Below, piece after piece: positions 35,970 through 44,983 of a DNA stretch of 64,000 nt. The stretch covers positions 1 through 64,000 of the forward strand of contig NZ_CAJNBK010000014.1 of NCBI RefSeq assembly GCF_905220975.1. The letters run 5' to 3'. Numbering within the stretch: the first letter of the stretch is position 1; each line of letters starts with the position of its first letter. The notes below the pieces were generated by a model. That model had not been told where the DNA came from, did not search any database, and saw nothing but the letters and a program-made list of their open reading frames with translations. The stretch comes from Paraburkholderia haematera. Lineage in GTDB: Bacteria > Pseudomonadota > Gammaproteobacteria > Burkholderiales > Burkholderiaceae. A program made the position numbers and the translations under genes.

Positions 35970-37328
35970 TTAGGTCTCGAACAGACCCGCGCCGATATAC
36001 GAACCCGGCTTCGCGCCCGGCGGCACAGCGAACACCGCGCTGCCGACGTGCGTCGTGAACTGGTTCATCATGTCGAACTTCGCGAGTTTATCGTTGATCG
36101 GAATGAAGCCGGTACGCGGGTCGCTCTGGTGAGCCACGAAAATCAGGCCCGCGTCGTATTCGGTTTCCTGACGCCATGGCGGCCAGCGCTCGATATAGAA
36201 GTTCGTGCCGTCGTTGTACGAATAGGACCGGCGCAGAATCTGCGCACCGTTGTTGCTGGCCTGATTCGACAGACGCACGTGCGAGTTCTCCGGAATCACC
36301 GGATTGCCGTCCTTGTCTTCTTCCTTCAGGTCCACGGCGTCGAACTCGTTCTTCTTGCCGATCGGCGCGCCGCTGTACTTGTGGCGGCCGAACACCTGTT
36401 CCTGGAAGTCGACTTCCGTATTGTCCCAGTGTTCCAGCGTGATGCGGATGCGCCGTACCACGGTGTAGGTGCCGCCTTCCATCCACGGTGCGTCGGCGGT
36501 GGCGCCGGCCCAGACGAATTCATTCATCAACTGCGGCTTCGCGGTCGACGGATTGTTGGTGCCGTCCTTGAATCCCATCAGATTGCGCGGCGTCTGGCCG
36601 CGCGGACCGGACAGGAAGCCGGACTGGCCCCAACGCATCGTCGCGACGCCGTACGCGAGGCGCGACAGTTGACGCACCGCGTGAAACGCAACCTGCTGGT
36701 CGTTCGCGCAAGCCTGAATGAACAGGTCGCCGCCGGTCTTCTCGGCGATCAACTGGTCGCCATTGAAACGCGGCAGATCGACGAGCGCGGCCGGGCGGCG
36801 CGCGGCCAGCCCGTAGCGATCTTTTCCTTCATGCGTGAAGAGGCCGGGGCCGAAGCCGAAGGTGATCGTCAGGCCGCAGGGACCGAGGCCGAGCACATCG
36901 CCGGAATCCGGGGCGCCCTTATTGCTGCCTGCGTTATACGTGCCATTGGCATTGGCCGCATCGGCCATATTAGTAGCCGTATTAGTCATGTCGGCCGGCG
37001 GCAACGGCGCGGCCGTGCTGCCTTGCGTCATGCGGGCAGCGGCGTCGGTCCAGGCGCGCAGCAGGGCGATCACGTCATCGCGCTTCTCGGTCGTCAGATC
37101 GAGGGCGGCGACATACGTGTGGCTTTGCTGCGGCGTGACGATGCCGCCTTGATGCGCGCCGTAGAACGGCTCGACCGCCATGGTCGGATCGGCGGCGTGC
37201 GCCGGCGTCTTGCCGAGCGCGGCCTGGGCGACGCCGGTCGCACCGAGGCTTGCGCCCGCCGCGACCGCCGCACTGCCGGCCTTCAGAAAGCCGCGCCGTG
37301 AGGGCCGCGGGGGTTGATCGTTTGCCAT
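35970..37328 (-). CDS. efeB: EfeB-like Tat-secreted DyP-type heme peroxidase
   Basis: The protein has 452 residues. The N-terminus carries a twin-arginine signal (SRRGFLKAGSAAVAAGAS). The DyP motif GFKDGTNNP near residue 225 holds the catalytic Asp, and NSHVRLSNQ near 340 the likely heme-ligand His. EfeB is reported to free iron from heme or to oxidise ferrous iron in the EfeUOB system. Here EfeU and EfeO are missing and FbpABC follows, so it may feed the Fbp importer. An insert rich in Asn/Ala/Thr lies near residues 105-140. Confidence 0.88.
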   Translation of the reverse strand: MANDQPPRPSRRGFLKAGSAAVAAGASLGATGVAQAALGKTPAHAADPTMAVEPFYGAHQGGIVTPQQSHTYVAALDLTTEKRDDVIALLRAWTDAAARMTQGSTAAPLPPADMTNTATNMADAANANGTYNAGSNKGAPDSGDVLGLGPCGLTITFGFGPGLFTHEGKDRYGLAARRPAALVDLPRFNGDQLIAEKTGGDLFIQACANDQQVAFHAVRQLSRLAYGVATMRWGQSGFLSGPRGQTPRNLMGFKDGTNNPSTAKPQLMNEFVWAGATADAPWMEGGTYTVVRRIRITLEHWDNTEVDFQEQVFGRHKYSGAPIGKKNEFDAVDLKEEDKDGNPVIPENSHVRLSNQASNNGAQILRRSYSYNDGTNFYIERWPPWRQETEYDAGLIFVAHQSDPRTGFIPINDKLAKFDMMNQFTTHVGSAVFAVPPGAKPGSYIGAGLFET

Positions 37329-37413
37329 GATTACATCACCTTCATTTGGCCGTGTGGGGGTGCCGGGGTTGCGTCCGGCTCAGTGGCCGGATCTGCGTCC
37401 GTCTTTGTTTGAT

Positions 37414-38565
37414 TTACTTCGCGAGCACCAGTGTGTTCACGTCGTCCTGCACAAAGTAGAAACCGTCGCCTTCGGGTGTCATCGCGAGACCGAACAGGTC
37501 GCCGTTGCCCGGGGGCGATTGCGCCTTGTCGGTGTCGATCCAGCGCGCGTAGATCTGCTTGCCGCTGGCAGGATCGATTTCGACGATCTGGCCGTTCAGT
37601 GCGTTAGTGACGAGCAGGTGTCCGTTCGGTGCGGTGACCATGGCGAGCGGGCGATGCAGCAGACCGTCGGCGGTCAGTTGGCGGCCCACGCCGGCGCTGG
37701 TGTCGCGCGTCATCGGTTCGTCGATCTCGGTGATGCGGTTGCCGATCGCATCGGACACGTACAGCAGTTTCTGATCGCCCGAGAGCGCGAGGCCGGTCGG
37801 ACCGACGAGGAACACGCCCTTGTCCGCCTGCGCGCCAAAGCCGCTGCCGATCACGGTTTCCTTCTTCACGACAGGCGGTTTGGCCGTAGGCACGTCGAGG
37901 TCCAGACGCAGCACCGTGGCCTGCTTGAACACCGGCGGCTCGCCGTTCGCGCCGCCCACGCCGAAGCCGGCGTTGCTGACGAACAGCGTCGCACTCGTGC
38001 CGTTGTCGACGACCGCCATGTTGCCCCACGGATCGTTGATGTTCGGGCTGGTGATAGTCGACGCGACTTTCCCGTTCGGATCGATCACGATCAGGCAGCC
38101 GGCACCCTTGGTGCCGGTGGTGCCGTCATTGCTCGGCGTGCTGCCGATGATCACGTAGCCCGACTTGAGCATCGTCATCGCGGTCGAGAGGCCGATGCCG
38201 CCGGGGCATTCCTTCAGATCGCGCGGCACCGTCGCGAACACCGTCATCTGTTTGGTGTCCGGATGATAGTTGATGATCGTGCTGCCGGTGCCTTGCAGAT
38301 TGGTCGAGTTATTGAAGTTGCCGACCAGCACGTCGCCCTGTTTGATGGTGCCTGCCGTGGCCGGTGCAACCACTACCGCGTATGGATTCTGATCGCCGTT
38401 TTCCGGCACGGTGTTGATCAGCGTGGTGTGATGCTTGACGGTCTCGAGGAAACCTTGCGGTTCGGCGTGCGCGACGCCTGCCGTCGCAAATGCGGCGGCG
38501 CTGACGGTTGCAGCAATCAGGGCCCGCGCGGCGCGCGGTGAAAAAGAGCGCGTGGGGTTGTTCAT
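37414..38565 (-). CDS. Secreted NHL/TolB-like beta-propeller protein
   Basis: The protein has 383 residues from the ATG at 38565, chosen because it begins a signal peptide ending ATAGVAHAEPQ. Repeated blades carry patterns such as NDPWGNMAVVDNGTSATLFV, PTGLALSGDQKLLYVSDAIG and GLLHRPLAMVTAPNGHLLVT. No enzymatic residues are recognised. It sits between the porin and the DyP peroxidase genes, suggesting a periplasmic helper in the same process. Confidence 0.78.
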   Translation of the reverse strand: MNNPTRSFSPRAARALIAATVSAAAFATAGVAHAEPQGFLETVKHHTTLINTVPENGDQNPYAVVVAPATAGTIKQGDVLVGNFNNSTNLQGTGSTIINYHPDTKQMTVFATVPRDLKECPGGIGLSTAMTMLKSGYVIIGSTPSNDGTTGTKGAGCLIVIDPNGKVASTITSPNINDPWGNMAVVDNGTSATLFVSNAGFGVGGANGEPPVFKQATVLRLDLDVPTAKPPVVKKETVIGSGFGAQADKGVFLVGPTGLALSGDQKLLYVSDAIGNRITEIDEPMTRDTSAGVGRQLTADGLLHRPLAMVTAPNGHLLVTNALNGQIVEIDPASGKQIYARWIDTDKAQSPPGNGDLFGLAMTPEGDGFYFVQDDVNTLVLAK

Positions 38566-38689
38566 GAGTGAGCCTCCGTGCCTGCGCACAAAGCGATAGT
38601 TGCGGTCATGATCGAAAGCATGGGATTCGATTTTTCTTGAGCGTGCGGATTTGCGTACGAGTTTGCAAATGTAGTCATGGCAAACGGCA

Positions 38690-40207
38690 TCAGAACGTGA
38701 TGTTGGTCCGCACGCCGATGACGAACGTGTTGCGCAGCGGCTGCGCCGGATCGCTCGGATTCTGGCCGGCGCCGGCATTGAACGTGTATTGCGCATCGGC
38801 CTGCAACTGCCACCACGGGTTGACCTGATACTGGTAGGTCGCTTCGAGCGCGGTTTCGCTGGTGCGCACGCCATAGGGGCCGCCGCTGAATGCCCGGTTA
38901 TCCTGATCGAGACCATTCACGTGGTTGCCGATCTTGATGTACGTAAGGGCGATACCGGCGCTGTCGTTGTCGCGGCCGGCGAATGGCGCTTTCATCACGA
39001 TGCCGAGATTGGCGGCAACGCTCACCAGGTTGCGGTCGCCAGGCGCGCCCATCACACGCGCGAAAACGTTGAGGCTGCGCGGTCCGTCCGGATCCGGGCG
39101 CCAGATCATCTGGTCGGCGACCGCGTAGAGGCTGTAGTCGCCGCGATGATTCTGCGCAACGCCGGTACTCGCCGGGTTCGCAAGCGAGAGGCCGGTGTTG
39201 TCGAAACGCTGGTCAGCGAAGCTGCCGTTGTTGTACCAGACGCCGACTTTGTAGGTGCCAGGCAATCCTCCGCCGCCCGCACCGACCATTTCGCCGTCAG
39301 CCGGCTGGTTGATCGCGTACTGCAGCTCGCCGATGAACAGCGTGCCATTGTGCAGGTTGATGTTGGTACCGCTCAGGTTGTTCGGGTTGTTGCCAAGCGG
39401 ATCGCCATCGAACACACCCGCGAGCGCCGTCAACGAAGGCGTGATCTGGCCGCGCACACGCACGCCGAGGTCGGCGAGCGGATAAGCGGGACCGCCGGAG
39501 GGCATGTCGTAGGAAGGCAGGGCAGGCCAGCCGAACATCGTATTCACGAACAGCGCCGAGTTCGTGCTGGTGATGAATTCCTGGTCGATACTTTGCTGAC
39601 CGATCTTGACGTCGATGCGCTTGTTCAGGAACGATTGCTGATACCACAGTTCCCACAGGCGGGTCGTATCCTGGGCTTCGATACCGCTCGCCGTATTCAG
39701 CGTACCCAGCTTGTTCGCGCTGAGGTTGGCGCCATGGATCTGCAAGGCGCTGACGTTGAACAGGCCACCCGGCAAACCGAACGCTTTTTGCGTGTCCATT
39801 TGCACGGTCGCTGTTGTCAGGCCGTCGTAGTCCGCGCCGCGCGCCAGACCGCCACGGACGTTGGCGAGCACTTCACTCGTTTCGGTGAGCGCGAAGGTCA
39901 CGCCGTATTTGCCGAGCCAGGGGCGAAGGCCGCCGATGTCGCCGAGCATGGTCGGACGATTCCAGAAGCCGGTCCACTGATTCGTTTGAGTTGCCTTGAT
40001 GTTCAGGTCGGCTTCCGGCGCTTCCGGTGTGGCATCGGGATTGGCTTCAGCCATTACTGCGCCGGCGGTCAACGAGGCCCAGGCGAAAGCCGTGCAGAGC
40101 GCAGCGCGGCGCATCGAAGGCAAACGCGAGCGACGCACGGCGCCGGTGGTGGAGTCGCGAAACGAACGCGCCCGGCCGGCGGGTTCAGTGGATTGGGCGA
40201 ACTTCAT
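38690..40207 (-). CDS. OprB-family outer membrane porin
   Basis: The protein has 505 residues from the ATG at 40207; an unusually long N-terminal region precedes the signal segment (LCTAFAWASLTAGAVMAEA). WTGFWNRPTMLGDIGGLRPW, WELWYQQSFLNKRIDVKIGQ and the C-terminal Phe after RTNITF are OprB features. OprB porins usually pass sugars. Here the gene heads a run of iron-related genes and has a Fur-box-like site upstream, so another solute is possible. Confidence 0.87.
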   Translation of the reverse strand: MKFAQSTEPAGRARSFRDSTTGAVRRSRLPSMRRAALCTAFAWASLTAGAVMAEANPDATPEAPEADLNIKATQTNQWTGFWNRPTMLGDIGGLRPWLGKYGVTFALTETSEVLANVRGGLARGADYDGLTTATVQMDTQKAFGLPGGLFNVSALQIHGANLSANKLGTLNTASGIEAQDTTRLWELWYQQSFLNKRIDVKIGQQSIDQEFITSTNSALFVNTMFGWPALPSYDMPSGGPAYPLADLGVRVRGQITPSLTALAGVFDGDPLGNNPNNLSGTNINLHNGTLFIGELQYAINQPADGEMVGAGGGGLPGTYKVGVWYNNGSFADQRFDNTGLSLANPASTGVAQNHRGDYSLYAVADQMIWRPDPDGPRSLNVFARVMGAPGDRNLVSVAANLGIVMKAPFAGRDNDSAGIALTYIKIGNHVNGLDQDNRAFSGGPYGVRTSETALEATYQYQVNPWWQLQADAQYTFNAGAGQNPSDPAQPLRNTFVIGVRTNITF

Positions 40208-40546
40208 CGAAATCCTTATTTGTGTTGTATCGACTGATCTGACTATCGCGGCACTACGTTGCCGTGTGCCTGCGATCTGCCGCATCGGTTCGCGACGCCA
40301 GATGCAGCAGATGGCGAGATCGTACGCATGCGGAATAGGTGCGTCAACACAAATGAGAACGATTCGTATCAATATTGCCGATGTGTAATTTTGAGTTTTA
40401 CGGACTGCGGCTAAAGGCTGTTTGTTTGAAAGTTAAATGGAATATAAGCGTAATGTTTTAGTATGAATGTGGTCATATCGAACCGGTACGGAAGAGCGGT
40501 GTCGAAGGGCACGAGTACCCCGAAAGACCAATGTCAGGAGATAGAG
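40208..40546. other. Divergent promoter region between porin and secreted protein genes
   Basis: No coding region is seen. It holds a Fur-box-like site (40352-40370) for the leftward porin operon and a clearly AT-rich stretch at 40380-40470 likely to contain the rightward promoter of the secreted protein gene. Confidence 0.6.
40352..40370 (-). promoter_or_regulatory. Fur-box-like operator
   Basis: AATGAGAACGATTCGTATC matches 15 of 19 positions of the symmetric Fur-site form AATGAGAATGATTCTCATT. It lies 145 bp upstream of the porin start codon. Iron repression of the porin-to-fbpC run is inferred. Confidence 0.7.
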
Positions 40547-41230
40547 ATGAACAAACGCATCCTTTTGCTTTCGTTGCTGGCTAGCGCCGGTTTGCTGGTG
40601 AGCGGCGTATCGAACGCGCAACTGAATCTGAAGCAGTTCGGCATAGGCGGCGGCAATAGTTCGGCGGATGCAGGCGCAACTGCTTCGTCGGGCGGCGTAT
40701 CGCAGTTGTTGCAGACCTACGTGGGCGCGAACCAGCAGGTACTGAGCGGCCAGTCGAGTCTTGCATCGGCGATGGGCATGACGAGCGCTGCGGGGCAGGC
40801 GCAGCAGGCGGCGGGATTGCTGAGCGGCGGAACGCCGTCGGTGAATCAGTTGACGCAGATGGGCAGCACGCAGCAGTCGTTATCGCAGTCGTTGACCCAG
40901 GCGTTCGCGAGCCGCGCGAGTGGCGGCGCGTCGGCAACACCGGTGAACAAACAGGCGTTCACGGATGGATTGTCGTCGTTGGGGAAGGGCGTGAGCCAGT
41001 ATTCGAGTTTGCAGTCGGGGCTGGGCAGTATCGGCCAGATGAATCCGTCGTCGCTGTTGCAGGCGGGGATGAATCCGCAGACGGCGCAGAGCGCGTCCTA
41101 TATCGCGCAATCGGCGCCCGGCCAATTGCAGTCGCTGATGTCGACGCTGAGCTCGGCGGTGCAGTTCGCGTCGAGTCATGGGATCAGTGTGCCGTCGATC
41201 GCGACGTCGGCATTGAAGGGCGGGCAGTAG
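40547..41230 (+). CDS. Secreted Gln/Ser/Ala-rich protein of unknown function
   Basis: The protein has 227 residues from the ATG at 40547 (AGGAG 8 nt upstream). The signal peptide ends LVSGVSNAQ. The mature protein has low-complexity composition with many Gln, Ser, Gly and Ala and regularly spaced hydrophobic residues (for example QSLSQSLTQAFASRASGG), suggesting long amphipathic helices. No Cys occurs in the mature part. It is transcribed alone; function unknown. Confidence 0.72.
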   Translation: MNKRILLLSLLASAGLLVSGVSNAQLNLKQFGIGGGNSSADAGATASSGGVSQLLQTYVGANQQVLSGQSSLASAMGMTSAAGQAQQAAGLLSGGTPSVNQLTQMGSTQQSLSQSLTQAFASRASGGASATPVNKQAFTDGLSSLGKGVSQYSSLQSGLGSIGQMNPSSLLQAGMNPQTAQSASYIAQSAPGQLQSLMSTLSSAVQFASSHGISVPSIATSALKGGQ

Positions 41231-41247
41231 CAGCGTTTTCTGAAGTA

Positions 41248-41274
41248 GGCGCCGCCCTGCGCAAGGGCGGCGCC
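41248..41274 (+). terminator. GC-rich hairpin after the secreted protein gene
   Basis: GGCGCCGCCC pairs perfectly with GGGCGGCGCC around a 7-nt loop, 17 nt after the stop codon. No T-run follows, so it may act as an RNA-stabilising end or a weak terminator. Confidence 0.6.
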
Positions 41275-41419
41275 AATGGACCGGCGCGGGTCACTACGGA
41301 AACAAGAAAGGCCCGCGTGCAGGGCGGGCATCAAAAGCAGCTATGATCATCTTCCGATGCCACGCCTTGGCGCGAAGCTTTTAAGTGCCCAGCCGCCAAA
41401 CCATACCGGGACGACACCG

Positions 41420-42259
41420 ATGCCGCACACCGTGAATCTGGAAAATTATTTCACCCGCATAGGCTATGAAGGGCCCCGCGCGGCGACGCTGGAAGTCCTC
41501 CAGGAAATCCATAAGCTGCACCCCCGATCGATTCCCTTCGAGAACCTGAATCCATTCACGCGCCGTGCGGTAAAACTCGATCTCGAATCAGTCGAACACA
41601 AGCTGATCACGCAAAAACGCGGCGGCTACTGCTTCGAACAGAACGCCCTGTTCGCGAACGTCCTGACGCAGTTGGGCTTCAACGTCATTCCGCTAATCGG
41701 GCGAGTCTTGTGGGGCCGCGAATCCGGCGCGATCCCCCCGCGCACGCACATGGTCTTGCGTGTCGACATCAAGAACGAAGCCTGGATCGCCGACGTCGGC
41801 TTCGGCAGCATGACGCTAACAACACCGCTGCGGCTGATCGCCGGCACCGCGCAGCACACGCAACTCGGCACGTTCCGTCTGGCCGATGCATCGCACGGCG
41901 CGTTCAATCTCGAAGTGCAATCGCGCGATGAAACCTGGGCTCGCGTTTACCGTTTCGATTTGCATCCGGTCGAATGGATCGACTACGAGACCTCGAACTG
42001 GTACACCTCGAGCGCACCCGATTCCATCTTCCTGAGCAACCTGATTGTCTGCCGGGTGCTGCCGGAATCGCGTCTGACATTGCGCAATGACCAACTGAAT
42101 GAACGCACGGCAGATGGCCAGATCTTCGGCGAGCGGCAACTCAAGACCGCAGACGAACTCGCAACTTGCCTGCGCGACCAATTCGGTCTGATCACGGGCG
42201 ATATCGACATTGCAGACGTATTCGCGCGTGTGCGTTCGCTCGCGGCGACTTCCGCCTGA
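41420..42259 (+). CDS. nat: Arylamine N-acetyltransferase
   Basis: The protein has 279 residues from the ATG at 41420 (MPHTVNLENY). The catalytic triad is visible: C71 in RGGYCFEQN, His in RTHMVLRV and Asp in ADVGFGSM. IPFENLNP near residue 38 is also characteristic. It transfers acetyl from acetyl-CoA to arylamines and hydrazines in the cytoplasm. It is followed after 62 bp by the methyltransferase-like membrane protein gene. Confidence 0.94.
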   Translation: MPHTVNLENYFTRIGYEGPRAATLEVLQEIHKLHPRSIPFENLNPFTRRAVKLDLESVEHKLITQKRGGYCFEQNALFANVLTQLGFNVIPLIGRVLWGRESGAIPPRTHMVLRVDIKNEAWIADVGFGSMTLTTPLRLIAGTAQHTQLGTFRLADASHGAFNLEVQSRDETWARVYRFDLHPVEWIDYETSNWYTSSAPDSIFLSNLIVCRVLPESRLTLRNDQLNERTADGQIFGERQLKTADELATCLRDQFGLITGDIDIADVFARVRSLAATSA

Positions 42260-42321
42260 GACTAGAGCGTGACGCGTACCCACAACCGCCTTCCATCACC
42301 CACGAGCGCCACGAGCCAACC

Positions 42322-43002
42322 ATGATCACACGCCTTGTCCTGCAAACCGTGGTCTGGCTGGCATGCATGGGCGCGCTGCTGTTCGGCGCCGCGGGCACGT
42401 TCGCCTGGCCTGCAGGGTGGTGGTATCTGATCGAGACCGGCGGGCTGAGTTTATGGGTCGGTTTCTGGCTGGCGCGCCACGATCCCGGTTTGCTTGCCGA
42501 ACGTCTCGCGCCAATTATCCAGGCGCAACAAAGCCGTTGGGACCGCTTCTTTATGGTGGGCGTGGCGGTGATGTGGTGCGCCTGGCTCGTCCTGATGGCA
42601 CTCGACGCCATGCGCTATCGCTGGTCGGCACCGTTGCCGGTCTGGCTGGTGAGCTTGGGCTCGCTCTGCATCTTCCTTTGTATTTTCATGTGCCTGATCG
42701 TCTTTCGGGCCAATAGCTATGCCGCGCCGGTCGTGAAGATTCAGGCGAACCGCGGTCATAAAGTCATCGACACCGGCCCGTATGCCATCGTCCGCCATCC
42801 AATGTACTCGGCCGCATTGCTGATATTCGTCGGCACACCTTTGCTGCTTGGCTCATGGTGGGGGCTGGCCTGCGTGCCGCTGCTGGTGATCGGCATCGGC
42901 TGGCGCGCGGTACGCGAGGAGCGTGTATTGGCCGCGCAACTCGACGGCTATATCGCCTACACCTCACGCGTGCGTTACCGCTTCGTGCCGTTCATCTGGT
43001 AG
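42322..43002 (+). CDS. ICMT/PEMT-like membrane methyltransferase family protein
   Basis: The protein has 226 residues from the ATG at 42322. It has five to six hydrophobic segments and the family's C-terminal block: GHKVIDTGPYAIVRHPMYSA near 150, with RHPMY binding S-adenosylmethionine, then REERVLAAQLDGYIAYTSRV. Members methylate prenyl-cysteine, lipids or small molecules at membranes; bacterial substrates are mostly unknown. Probably cotranscribed with nat. Confidence 0.85.
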   Translation: MITRLVLQTVVWLACMGALLFGAAGTFAWPAGWWYLIETGGLSLWVGFWLARHDPGLLAERLAPIIQAQQSRWDRFFMVGVAVMWCAWLVLMALDAMRYRWSAPLPVWLVSLGSLCIFLCIFMCLIVFRANSYAAPVVKIQANRGHKVIDTGPYAIVRHPMYSAALLIFVGTPLLLGSWWGLACVPLLVIGIGWRAVREERVLAAQLDGYIAYTSRVRYRFVPFIW

Positions 43003-43051
43003 GGCGCGCAATGCGCCAACTCGAAGCGCGTCGACGCTTCACGCACCAACC

Positions 43052-43061
43052 TGTCTAGACA
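43052..43061. promoter_or_regulatory. HutC-type operator, site 1 of 3
   Basis: TGTCTAGACA is a perfect 10-bp palindrome fitting the HutC-subfamily consensus GTNTANAC. It lies 232 bp before the ABC importer operon. Confidence 0.65.
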
Positions 43062-43101
43062 AAGCGCACCACGCTGACGCATCCGGTTTCGACCGGTGCG
43101 T

Positions 43102-43111
43102 TGTCTGTACA
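43102..43111. promoter_or_regulatory. HutC-type operator, site 2 of 3
   Basis: TGTCTGTACA fits GTNTANAC except for one core base. It lies 50 bp from site 1, centre to centre, close to five helical turns. Confidence 0.5.
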
Positions 43112-43194
43112 CTTTCAAGACTCCCTTAAAAGCCTTGCTGCGCCGCATCTTATAGGGGCTTACCCGATGATTCCCGCGATTTTGAACAAATCCT

Positions 43195-43205
43195 CTTGCG
43201 GGGGC
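43195..43205 (+). promoter_or_regulatory. Shared promoter element CTTGCGGGGGC, copy 1
   Basis: The identical 11-mer, followed by a CTTTT-containing stretch and then a HutC-type site, recurs ahead of the oxygenase gene at 53332. It may be a core promoter or activator site common to both rightward units. Confidence 0.45.
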
Positions 43206-43224
43206 TTTTTGACTGATGCAGACT

Positions 43225-43234
43225 TGTCTATACA
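43225..43234. promoter_or_regulatory. HutC-type operator, site 3 of 3
   Basis: TGTCTATACA fits GTNTANAC exactly and is embedded in CTTGTCTATACAAAT. It is 60 bp before the GTG start of the binding-protein gene, well placed to block transcription. Confidence 0.7.
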
Positions 43235-43293
43235 AATTCAGCAGCAGTTAAACAACCCGCCTCGACGGTTTCCTCAATCCAAGGAGTTTCGAC

Positions 43294-44154
43294 GTGAAAG
43301 TGAAGCGCACGACGTTAGCAAAAGCATTGATGGGCGCCGTTCTCGGCGCCGCGACAATTTTCGCGGCACCGGTGCAGGCTAAAGACTGGAAGTCGGTGAC
43401 GATCGCGCTGGAAGGCGGTTACGCACCGTGGAACCTGACCTTGCCGGGCGGCAAGCTGGGCGGCTTCGAACCTGAGCTGGTCGCCAATCTGTGCGAGCGC
43501 ATCAAGCTGCAGTGCAACCTGGTTGCACAAGACTGGGACGGCATGATCCCCGGTCTGCAAGCGGGCAAGTTCGACGTGCTGATGGACGCGATTTCGATCA
43601 CGCCGGAACGCGAAAAAATCATCGCGTTCTCGAAGCCGTACGCCGCCACGCCGGCCACGTTCGCCGTGACTGACGTGAAGGTGCTGCCCAAGGCCGTGCC
43701 GACCGCGGCCGTCGTCAAGCTGTCGGGCGATCCGAAAACCGATCAGCCCACCGTCGACGCGTTGCGCAAACAGTTGAAGGGCAAGACCATCGGCATTCAG
43801 TCGGGCACGGTCTACACGAAATTCATCAACGACAGCTTCAAGGACGTTGCCACGATCCGCGTCTACAAAACTTCGCCTGAGCGTGACCTCGATCTGGCTA
43901 ACGGCCGTATCGACGCCTCGTTCGACGACGTGACCTACTACGCCGCCAACATCGACAAGAAAAATGCCACGTCGGTGTTCCTGGCCGGTCCGAAGATTGG
44001 CGGCCCGATCTGGGGTCCGGGTGAAGGCATCGCATTCCGCAAACAGGACGCGGACCTGAAAGCGAAGTTCGATACCGCGCTGAGTGCCGCGATTGCCGAT
44101 GGCACCGTCAGGAAACTCTCCACCAAGTGGTTCAACACCGACGTCACGCCTTGA
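43294..44154 (+). CDS. ABC importer binding protein, opine/basic amino acid type
   Basis: The protein has 286 residues with a GTG start, AAGGAG 8 nt upstream, and a signal peptide ending AAPVQAKDW. EGGYAPWNL, GGFEPELVANLCERIKLQC and QDWDGMIPGLQAGKFD resemble the octopine/nopaline (OccT/NocT) and HisJ group rather than glutamate or branched-chain binders. It starts an operon with two permeases, an ATPase and the lyase-like gene. HutC-type sites lie upstream. Confidence 0.9.
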   Translation: MKVKRTTLAKALMGAVLGAATIFAAPVQAKDWKSVTIALEGGYAPWNLTLPGGKLGGFEPELVANLCERIKLQCNLVAQDWDGMIPGLQAGKFDVLMDAISITPEREKIIAFSKPYAATPATFAVTDVKVLPKAVPTAAVVKLSGDPKTDQPTVDALRKQLKGKTIGIQSGTVYTKFINDSFKDVATIRVYKTSPERDLDLANGRIDASFDDVTYYAANIDKKNATSVFLAGPKIGGPIWGPGEGIAFRKQDADLKAKFDTALSAAIADGTVRKLSTKWFNTDVTP

Positions 44155-44245
44155 TTCGCCTGAGCGTTCAGTTGTAACGGCCCCGCGCGGCGTCACGCCG
44201 CGCAGGCCGGCGGTTCGATCCGCCGTCATGGATGAGGGATAGGGA

Positions 44246-44968
44246 ATGGCTCTGATAGAGATGCTCGGCTTCGGGCCGGAAGGCTGGGGCGGCGTGTTGC
44301 TGCTCGCGGCATTGATGACGGTCGTGCTCACGCTGGCCGCGCTCGCAGTCGGCGCGGTGTTCGGCGCGCTGGTCGCGGCGGCCAAGCTGTCGCGATTTCG
44401 CACGCTGCGCGTGATCGGCGATGTGTACACCACCGTGTTTCGCGGCGTGCCTGAACTGCTCGTCATCTATCTGTTCTATTTCGGCGGCTCGACGCTCGTG
44501 ACCACGATCGGTCAATGGTTCGGCGCGGAAGGCTTTGTCGGCGTGCCGCCGTTCGTGGTCGGCGCGCTCGCGGTCGGGATGATTTCCGGCGCGTATCAGG
44601 CCGAGGTGTATCGCTCGGCGGTGCTCGCGGTTTCGCGCGGCGAACTCGAAGCGGCGCGATCGATCGGCATGCCCACCATGACCATGGCGCGCCGCATTCT
44701 GATTCCGCAAGTATTGCGTTTCGCGTTGCCTGGCATCGGCAACGTCTGGCAATTGAGCCTGAAAGACTCGGCGCTGATTTCCGTCACAGGACTGGCCGAA
44801 CTGCTGCGCGCCAGCCAGGTGGCTGCAGGTTCGACGCATCAGTACTTCACGTTCTTCGTGGTGGGCGGCGCGCTGTATCTTGTGATGACCAGCATCTCGA
44901 ACCGGATCTTCAACCGCGCCGAAGCGCGCGTGGGCCGATCCTTCAAGCGCAACTTCGCGCGCAACTGA
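44246..44968 (+). CDS. ABC importer permease, HisQ/OccQ-like
   Basis: The protein has 240 residues and five hydrophobic segments. VFRGVPELLVIYLFYFGG is the hallmark of polar amino acid permeases. The EAA loop reads ELEAARSIGMPTMTMARRIL. It pairs with the permease encoded 15 bp downstream. The 91-bp gap from the binding-protein gene holds a GC-rich stem but no T-run. Confidence 0.92.
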   Translation: MALIEMLGFGPEGWGGVLLLAALMTVVLTLAALAVGAVFGALVAAAKLSRFRTLRVIGDVYTTVFRGVPELLVIYLFYFGGSTLVTTIGQWFGAEGFVGVPPFVVGALAVGMISGAYQAEVYRSAVLAVSRGELEAARSIGMPTMTMARRILIPQVLRFALPGIGNVWQLSLKDSALISVTGLAELLRASQVAAGSTHQYFTFFVVGGALYLVMTSISNRIFNRAEARVGRSFKRNFARN

Positions 44969-44983
44969 CGAGGACCGGACATC

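Noticed and set aside
35898..37301. A 467-codon open frame antisense to the DyP peroxidase gene
   Set aside because: The minus strand carries the Tat signal and the GFKDGT motif; the antisense frame has no recognisable feature.
38789..40237. A 482-codon open frame antisense to the porin gene
   Set aside because: No motif and typical shadow composition; the porin on the other strand has a signal peptide and C-terminal Phe.
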